Source: Actinomycetes bacterium
GTDB lineage: Bacteria; Actinomycetota; Actinomycetes; Propionibacteriales; Propionibacteriaceae
Length of the DNA: 45,206 nt
NCBI GenBank assembly: GCA_021803025.1
Contig: JAJZQV010000015.1
Span: 1 to 45,206, forward strand
Direction of reading: 5' to 3'
Shown here: positions 41,002-45,206 of the stretch, piece by piece
How positions within the stretch are numbered: position 1 is the stretch's first letter
How the letters are laid out: the number at the start of each line of letters is the position of its first letter
Program-made: the position numbers and the translations under genes
The notes under the pieces: model-generated
Database searches by the model: none
Told to the model about the DNA's origin: nothing
Seen by the model: only the letters and a program-made list of their open reading frames with translations

Positions 41002-42198
41002 TCAGTCGCCAGATTCGCCCAGTCCGCGCCAAAGGCTCGCCACCGCCTGGCCGCCACCGATGCACATCGTGGCCAAGCCGAGCTGGCCCGGTGACAGGTT
41101 CGCGATGGTGCGGGCAGTGATGATCGCGCCCGTCGCGCCGATCGGGTGCCCCCACGCGATGGCGCCGCCGAGCGGGTTCACCTTCGTCGGGTCAAGGCCT
41201 GCGTCGCGGATCACGGGGACGGCCTGTGCCGCGAAGGCTTCGTTCAGCTCGATCCACGCCAGGTCAGCGGGCTCGAGGCCGTTCCGGTCGAGGATCTTCT
41301 CGATGGCCGCCTTCGGCGCGTAACCCATGATCGCCGGGTCTATGCCGACCTTGGTGAAGTCCACCAGCTCCGCCATGGGGGTGAGTCCCCGCTCCGCGGC
41401 AACGGATGCCCGCGTCAGGACCACCATGGCTCCCGCATCGTTGATGCCGGACGAGTTGCCCGCCGTGACCGTGCCGCCAGCCTTGAAGACAGGCCTCATC
41501 GAGGCGAGCTTCTCCACGGTGATCCCGGCGCGCGGATGCTCATCCGTATCGATGACGACGTCGCCCTTGCGAGTCCGCACCGTCACCGGCGCGATCTCCT
41601 TCGTGACGGCGCCCGACGCGAGCGCCTCCTGCGCTCGGCGCTGCGACTCGACTGCGAACGCGTCCTGCTCCTCGCGTGTGACGCTGTACCGTTCGGCCAC
41701 GTTCTCGGCCGTGACCCCCATGGGTTCGGCGCTGAAGGGGTCAGTCACCAGGACGTTCGTCCCGTCCACCAGTGTCCGGTCGCCCAGCGTGACACCGGCG
41801 CGCGCCGCGAAGTCGAGGAAGGGCTGGGCCGACATGTTCTCGACCCCGCCGGCAACGACGATGTCGGACTCACCCACCAGCAGCTCCTGAGCGCCCAGCG
41901 CGATCGCCTGCATCGCGGAGCCGCAGAGGCGGTTGACCGTCATCGCGGTCGACTCGAATGGTGCGCCCGCCTCGAGGGCGACGCGGCGGGAGACGTACGC
42001 GTCGTTCCCGACGGCTCCCACGCAGCCCACGATCCACTCATCGATGTCGTTCGGGGTGAGGCCCGCCCTTTCGATCGCGGCCTTGGCGGCGGTTGCGCCG
42101 AGCATGTGTGCCGGCACAGAGGCCAGCGACCTGCCGAACGCGCCTACGGGCGTGCGGGCGTAGCCAACCACGACCACGGGGTCAGTCGAGTGCTTCAT
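41002..42198 (-). CDS. Acetyl-CoA C-acetyltransferase (thiolase)
   Basis: A 398-aa thiolase. The nucleophile C92 lies in TVNRLCGSAMQAIALG, the catalytic histidine in GAIAWGHPIGATGA, NEAFAAQAVP is present, and the C-terminal acid/base cysteine is in ATMCIGGGQAVA. With the adjacent 3-hydroxybutyrate dehydrogenase and CoA-transferase it would split acetoacetyl-CoA into two acetyl-CoA. The last residues (SLWRGLGESGD) differ from the usual short hydrophobic end, and the gene stops next to the recombinase remnant, which suggests the 3' end was altered at a rearrangement junction. GAGGAG lies upstream of the ATG at 42198. It follows the dehydrogenase gene by 17 nt in one operon. Confidence 0.9.
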   Translation of the reverse strand: MKHSTDPVVVVGYARTPVGAFGRSLASVPAHMLGATAAKAAIERAGLTPNDIDEWIVGCVGAVGNDAYVSRRVALEAGAPFESTAMTVNRLCGSAMQAIALGAQELLVGESDIVVAGGVENMSAQPFLDFAARAGVTLGDRTLVDGTNVLVTDPFSAEPMGVTAENVAERYSVTREEQDAFAVESQRRAQEALASGAVTKEIAPVTVRTRKGDVVIDTDEHPRAGITVEKLASMRPVFKAGGTVTAGNSSGINDAGAMVVLTRASVAAERGLTPMAELVDFTKVGIDPAIMGYAPKAAIEKILDRNGLEPADLAWIELNEAFAAQAVPVIRDAGLDPTKVNPLGGAIAWGHPIGATGAIITARTIANLSPGQLGLATMCIGGGQAVASLWRGLGESGD

Positions 42199-42215
42199 CA
42201 GTGTCTCTCCTCGTC

Positions 42216-42977
42216 CTAGTACGCGGTCCAGGCGCCGTCGATGGCGTAGCTGGTCCCGCTCATCGACGCCGACGCGGGCCCGGTCAGGAAGAGCACGAGC
42301 TCACCGACCTCGTCCGGCTCGATCAGCCGCTTCACGTGCACCCGGTCGAGCATGATCTTCGAGACGACCTCGTCCTCGCTGATCCCGTGCGTACGGGCTT
42401 GGTCGGCGATCTGCTTCTCGACCAGCGGAGTCCGGACGTAGGCCGGGTTCACGGTCACCGAGTTCACGCCGTGGGGGGCACCCTCGAGGGCGGCTACCTT
42501 GCTCAGACCTTCGAGACCGTGTTTCGCGGTGACGTAGGCGGACTTGAACTCGGACGCCCTGAGACCGTGCGCGCTCGAGAGATTGACGATGCGACCCCAG
42601 CCCTTCTCGTACATGTGGGGGATGGTCTGGCGGATCAGGTACCACGGGGCATGCAGCATGACGCGCATGATCAGCTCGAAGCGCTCGACCGGGAAGTCCT
42701 CGATCGGGCTGACCGTCTGGATGCCCGCATTGTTGACCAGGATGTCGACGTCCTTCGGCAGGGCCAGCAGGGCGTCCAGGTCTGACAGGTCGCAGGTCAC
42801 CGGCTCGACATGGGGGACCTCGGACGCCAGGGCTGCAAGGCCCTGAGCATTGAGGTCGACGGCGAGGACGTGTGCGCCGGCCTCGGCCAGCTTGATGGCT
42901 GCGGCGCGGCCGATCCCGGATGCTGCGCCGGTGACGAGGGCACGGCGTCCGGTGTGGTAGCTGGGGTAGGTGCTCAC
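42216..42977 (-). CDS. 3-Hydroxybutyrate dehydrogenase (SDR)
   Basis: A 253-aa short-chain dehydrogenase oxidising 3-hydroxybutyrate to acetoacetate with NAD. It shows ALVTGAASGIGRAAA (cofactor loop), an aspartate-ended second strand (HVLAVDLN), VDILVNNAGIQTVSPIEDFP, IVNLSSAHGLRAS (catalytic serine), AYVTAKHG (catalytic Tyr/Lys) and the family-typical VNPAYVRTPLVEKQIADQA segment of bacterial 3-HB dehydrogenases. The start is GTG at 42977 with AAGGAA 7 nt upstream. It lies 15 nt after the permease stop and 17 nt before the thiolase start, so it is part of a single operon. Confidence 0.92.
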   Translation of the reverse strand: MSTYPSYHTGRRALVTGAASGIGRAAAIKLAEAGAHVLAVDLNAQGLAALASEVPHVEPVTCDLSDLDALLALPKDVDILVNNAGIQTVSPIEDFPVERFELIMRVMLHAPWYLIRQTIPHMYEKGWGRIVNLSSAHGLRASEFKSAYVTAKHGLEGLSKVAALEGAPHGVNSVTVNPAYVRTPLVEKQIADQARTHGISEDEVVSKIMLDRVHVKRLIEPDEVGELVLFLTGPASASMSGTSYAIDGAWTAY

Positions 42978-42992
42978 TGCGAACTTCCTTTC

Positions 42993-44399
42993 TCAGACGA
43001 GGTGAGTGGCGTAGTAGATGCCGATGACGACGAAGACCGTGAGTGTCTTGATGACGGTCATGGCGAAGATGTCCTTGTACGAGCTCTTGTGGGTGAGCCC
43101 CGTCACGGCCAGCAAGGTGATCACGGCGCCGTTGTGGGGCAGCGTGTCCATGCCACCCGACGCCATGGCGGCGACCCGGTGCAGGACCTCCATCGGGATG
43201 CCGGCAGCGTTCGCGGCATCGATGAAGGACTGCGACATGGCGCCCAGCGCAATGCTCATGCCGCCCGAGGCCGAGCCGGTGATGCCCGCGAGCGAGGTGA
43301 CGGTGACGGCCTCGCGAACGAGCGGGTTCGGGATGGCCTCGAGGCCGCGCGCGACAACTCCGAAGCCTGCCAGTGAGGCGATGACGGCGCCGAATCCGTA
43401 CTCCGAGGCGGTGTTCATGGTGGCGAGAAGCGCCCCGGCGATGGCGGGCTTCACCCCCTGGGTGAAGTGCGCTTTGACCGTGCGGAAGGAGGTGATGATG
43501 ACGAACAGGATGCCGAGAGCCAGGGCAGCCTCGACAGCCCAGATCGCGATGTTGGCCGCTGTGGGGACCGTGACCGGAGCGGGCGTCCCGACGACCACTG
43601 CGTTGAACTTGGTCTCCTTGCCGAAGGCCTTGGGGATGAGGTTGGTGAGGATCAGGTTGGCGACGCCGACGATGACCAGCGGCGCCAATGCCAGCAGGGG
43701 ATGGGGGAGATTCCCCTCATGGAAGTTCACGGGCTCGTTGAGGTGACCCTCGCCATATCCCTCGCCGGCCGCCAGCGCCTTGCGCCGCTGCCACTCGAGG
43801 TAGGCCATGCCGGCAGCGAAGATCACGAGGCCGCCGATGGTGCCCAGCACAGGGGCGGCGTAGCTGGTGGTCTTGAAGAACGTGGTGGGAATGATGTTCT
43901 GGATCTGCGGCGTACCTGGCAGGGAGTCCATGGTGAAGGTGAACGCGCCGAGGGCGATCGTGCCGGGGATCAGGCGCTTGGGGATATCGGCCTGGCGGAA
44001 CATCTCCGCGGCGAAGGGGTAGACCGCGAAGACCACAACGAACAGAGACACGCCGCCATAGGTGAGCACTGCACCGACGATGACGATCGTGAGGATCGCC
44101 CGGCTGGCCCCGACCAGCTTCACCACAGCGGTGACGATCGACTTGGCGAACCCGGACATCTCCATCAACTTGCCGAAGATGGCGCCCAGCAGGAACACCG
44201 GGAAGTAGCTCTTGATGAAGCCGACCATCTTGTCCATGAAGAGACCGGTGAAGACGGGCGCTACGAGGGCGGGCGCCGTCAGGAGCACCGCAGCGAGGGC
44301 GGCGATGGGTGCGAAGAGGATGACGCTATGGCCCTTGTAGGCCATGAACATGAGGAATCCGAGCGCCGCGATGACGACGAGAAGGCTGTATATGGTCAC
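42993..44399 (-). CDS. GntP-family permease (probable 3-hydroxybutyrate/organic acid importer)
   Basis: A 468-aa membrane protein with about 12-14 helices and GntP-type features: FMAYKGHSVILFAPIAAL, FGKLMEMSGFAKSIV, GVSLFVVVFAVYPFAAEMFR, FTFTMDSLPGTPQIQN, and the late GSASGGMSIALGAM and ASGGMDTLPHNGAV. GntP members move gluconate or small organic acids; in operons with 3-hydroxybutyrate dehydrogenase and CoA transferase the likely cargo is 3-hydroxybutyrate or acetoacetate. The frame is open to 44660, but GTG at 44399 begins right before the first membrane helix and has GGAGAG upstream, so it is chosen. The 92-nt gap to the CoA-transferase gene shows no other feature. Confidence 0.88.
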   Translation of the reverse strand: MTIYSLLVVIAALGFLMFMAYKGHSVILFAPIAALAAVLLTAPALVAPVFTGLFMDKMVGFIKSYFPVFLLGAIFGKLMEMSGFAKSIVTAVVKLVGASRAILTIVIVGAVLTYGGVSLFVVVFAVYPFAAEMFRQADIPKRLIPGTIALGAFTFTMDSLPGTPQIQNIIPTTFFKTTSYAAPVLGTIGGLVIFAAGMAYLEWQRRKALAAGEGYGEGHLNEPVNFHEGNLPHPLLALAPLVIVGVANLILTNLIPKAFGKETKFNAVVVGTPAPVTVPTAANIAIWAVEAALALGILFVIITSFRTVKAHFTQGVKPAIAGALLATMNTASEYGFGAVIASLAGFGVVARGLEAIPNPLVREAVTVTSLAGITGSASGGMSIALGAMSQSFIDAANAAGIPMEVLHRVAAMASGGMDTLPHNGAVITLLAVTGLTHKSSYKDIFAMTVIKTLTVFVVIGIYYATHLV

Positions 44400-44491
44400 G
44401 AGATCGATCTCTCCATTGAGGGGACAGTGACAATCGGGGGTTGAAGCGTGGAGCCCGCCGTGTCCTTGAGGGGACCGGAAGGGCTTGCGAT

Positions 44492-45206
44492 CTAGGTGAG
44501 CGCGACGGCGAAGGCCGGCTCGGTCTTGATGCGAACCTCGTCCTCGGTCACACCGGGGGCGAGCTGTCGGAGCACGAGACCGTCCGGGCCCACGTCGAAC
44601 ACGGCAAGGTCGGTGATGATGCGGTCGACGACGCCGATCCCGGTAAGCGGCAGTGAGCACTCGTTGACGATCTTGGGATTGCCGTCCTTGGAGCAGTGCT
44701 CCGTCATGACGATCACGCGGCGGGTGCCCGCGACAAGATCCATCGCGCCGCCCATGCCCTTGACGAGCTTGCCGGGGATCTGCCAGTTGGCGAGATCACC
44801 GGTGCCCGACACCTGCATGGCTCCGAGGATGGCGGCGGCCATCTTGCCGCCGCGGATCATGCCGAAGGACGTGGCCGAGTCGAAGATCGCGGCACCCGGA
44901 AGCAACGTGACGGTCTGCTTGCCGGCGTTGATCAGGTCAGCGTCCTCGTCCCCAGAGAGCGGGAAGGGCCCTGTGCCTAGGATGCCGTTCTCGCTCTGCA
45001 GGACGACACGTACTCCTTGAGGAAGGTTGTTGGCGACGAGGGTCGGCATCCCGATGCCCAGGTTCACGTAGTCGCCGTCCTTCAGCTCAGTATCCGGGGC
45101 CGCGTCGCGGCCCTCGTGGGATGGGAAGAATCCGCGCTGGTCCCGACGGCTGGCGGTCGGGAGAATAGTGCTTGTGGACGGTGGTCGACCTCGAACACTC
45201 CTTCGT
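44492..45206 (-). CDS. scoB: 3-Oxoacid CoA-transferase subunit B (start unclear, may be partial)
   Basis: The beta subunit of a succinyl-CoA:3-ketoacid-type transferase, activating acetoacetate to acetoacetyl-CoA. From GTG at 45067 it has [16 protein letters not shown], then [16 protein letters not shown], whose SENG contains the catalytic glutamate, [35 protein letters not shown] and VIVMTEH, ending in a normal C-terminus. The conserved lead-in ELKDGDY precedes the GTG in frame, but the expected family N-terminus before it is missing. The frame instead stays open with unfamiliar sequence to the right edge. The true start is therefore unknown; coordinates cover the open frame. The partner subunit A is not recognisable in the last 140 nt. 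Confidence 0.8.
   Translation of the reverse strand, partial: RRSVRGRPPSTSTILPTASRRDQRGFFPSHEGRDAAPDTELKDGDYVNLGIGMPTLVANNLPQGVRVVLQSENGILGTGPFPLSGDEDADLINAGKQTVTLLPGAAIFDSATSFGMIRGGKMAAAILGAMQVSGTGDLANWQIPGKLVKGMGGAMDLVAGTRRVIVMTEHCSKDGNPKIVNECSLPLTGIGVVDRIITDLAVFDVGPDGLVLRQLAPGVTEDEVRIKTEPAFAVALT

Noticed and set aside
45160-45206. Start of a LysR-type gene on the plus strand at the right edge
   Set aside because: VVDLEHSF looks LysR-like, but a TAG stop lies just upstream in the same frame and too little sequence is available.

Overview
The window is high-GC DNA (about 70% or more by eye) from an actinobacterium, probably of the Micrococcales/Propionibacteriales type. The evidence is frequent GTG starts, several promoters placed exactly 6 nt before the start codon (leaderless transcripts), an IdeR/DtxR-type iron box, a perfect CIRCE element, a MEMO/AMMECR1/radical-SAM operon, a high-molecular-weight FabG module as in mycobacteria, and an FprA-type ferredoxin reductase. 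No rRNA, CRISPR array or complete insertion sequence is visible. Assignments come from reading the sequence; no database search was run.

Layout. 0-8.2 kb: proline iminopeptidase-like hydrolase, an 88-bp near-perfect palindrome, a beta-CASP metallo-beta-lactamase protein, a PPOX-type flavoprotein, an amylo-alpha-1,6-glucosidase, an iron-box-controlled EfeU permease and a YdcZ-type transporter. 8.4-13.4 kb: the amrB-amrA-amrS operon, a thioredoxin-like protein that has lost both redox cysteines, a frameshifted DUF4862 remnant, an unknown 255-aa protein, a small acidic protein and another degraded small gene. 13.4-21.2 kb: ferredoxin-NADP reductase, a 937-nt noncoding stretch holding two diverged tandem copies of one structured element, an SPFH protein, an MFS exporter, NagZ and a long acidic proline/glutamate-rich protein. 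21.3-26.4 kb: an acyl-CoA oxidase remnant, a TetR regulator, a fadA2-fabG4-htdX-like fatty-acid operon and a CIRCE-controlled Hsp20. 26.4-27.6 kb: a DUF480-methyltransferase fusion.

27.7-31.8 kb: a LacI repressor, an MFS transporter and a sulfatase with a clear LacI-type operator. This block lacks the word CCGTAC/GTACGG, which is common in the flanks, and looks acquired. 31.8-39.8 kb: a secreted transglycosylase-like protein, PutA with a divergent LysR gene, galactokinase and a UDPGP-family uridylyltransferase.

39.8-45.2 kb: four mirror-arranged copies of a short repeat, tRNA-Leu(CAG), and a broken tyrosine recombinase whose N-terminal piece is on + and whose frameshifted catalytic piece is inverted on -. 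Then come acetyl-CoA acetyltransferase, 3-hydroxybutyrate dehydrogenase, a GntP-family permease and CoA-transferase subunit B, together a pathway for taking up 3-hydroxybutyrate and converting it to acetyl-CoA. This segment is also poor in the host word and is probably an old tRNA-inserted island running past the right edge.

The most unusual signals are the duplicated structured element at 14.8-15.6 kb, the 88-bp palindrome at 1.7 kb, the mirror repeats next to the tRNA, and the inverted recombinase remnants.
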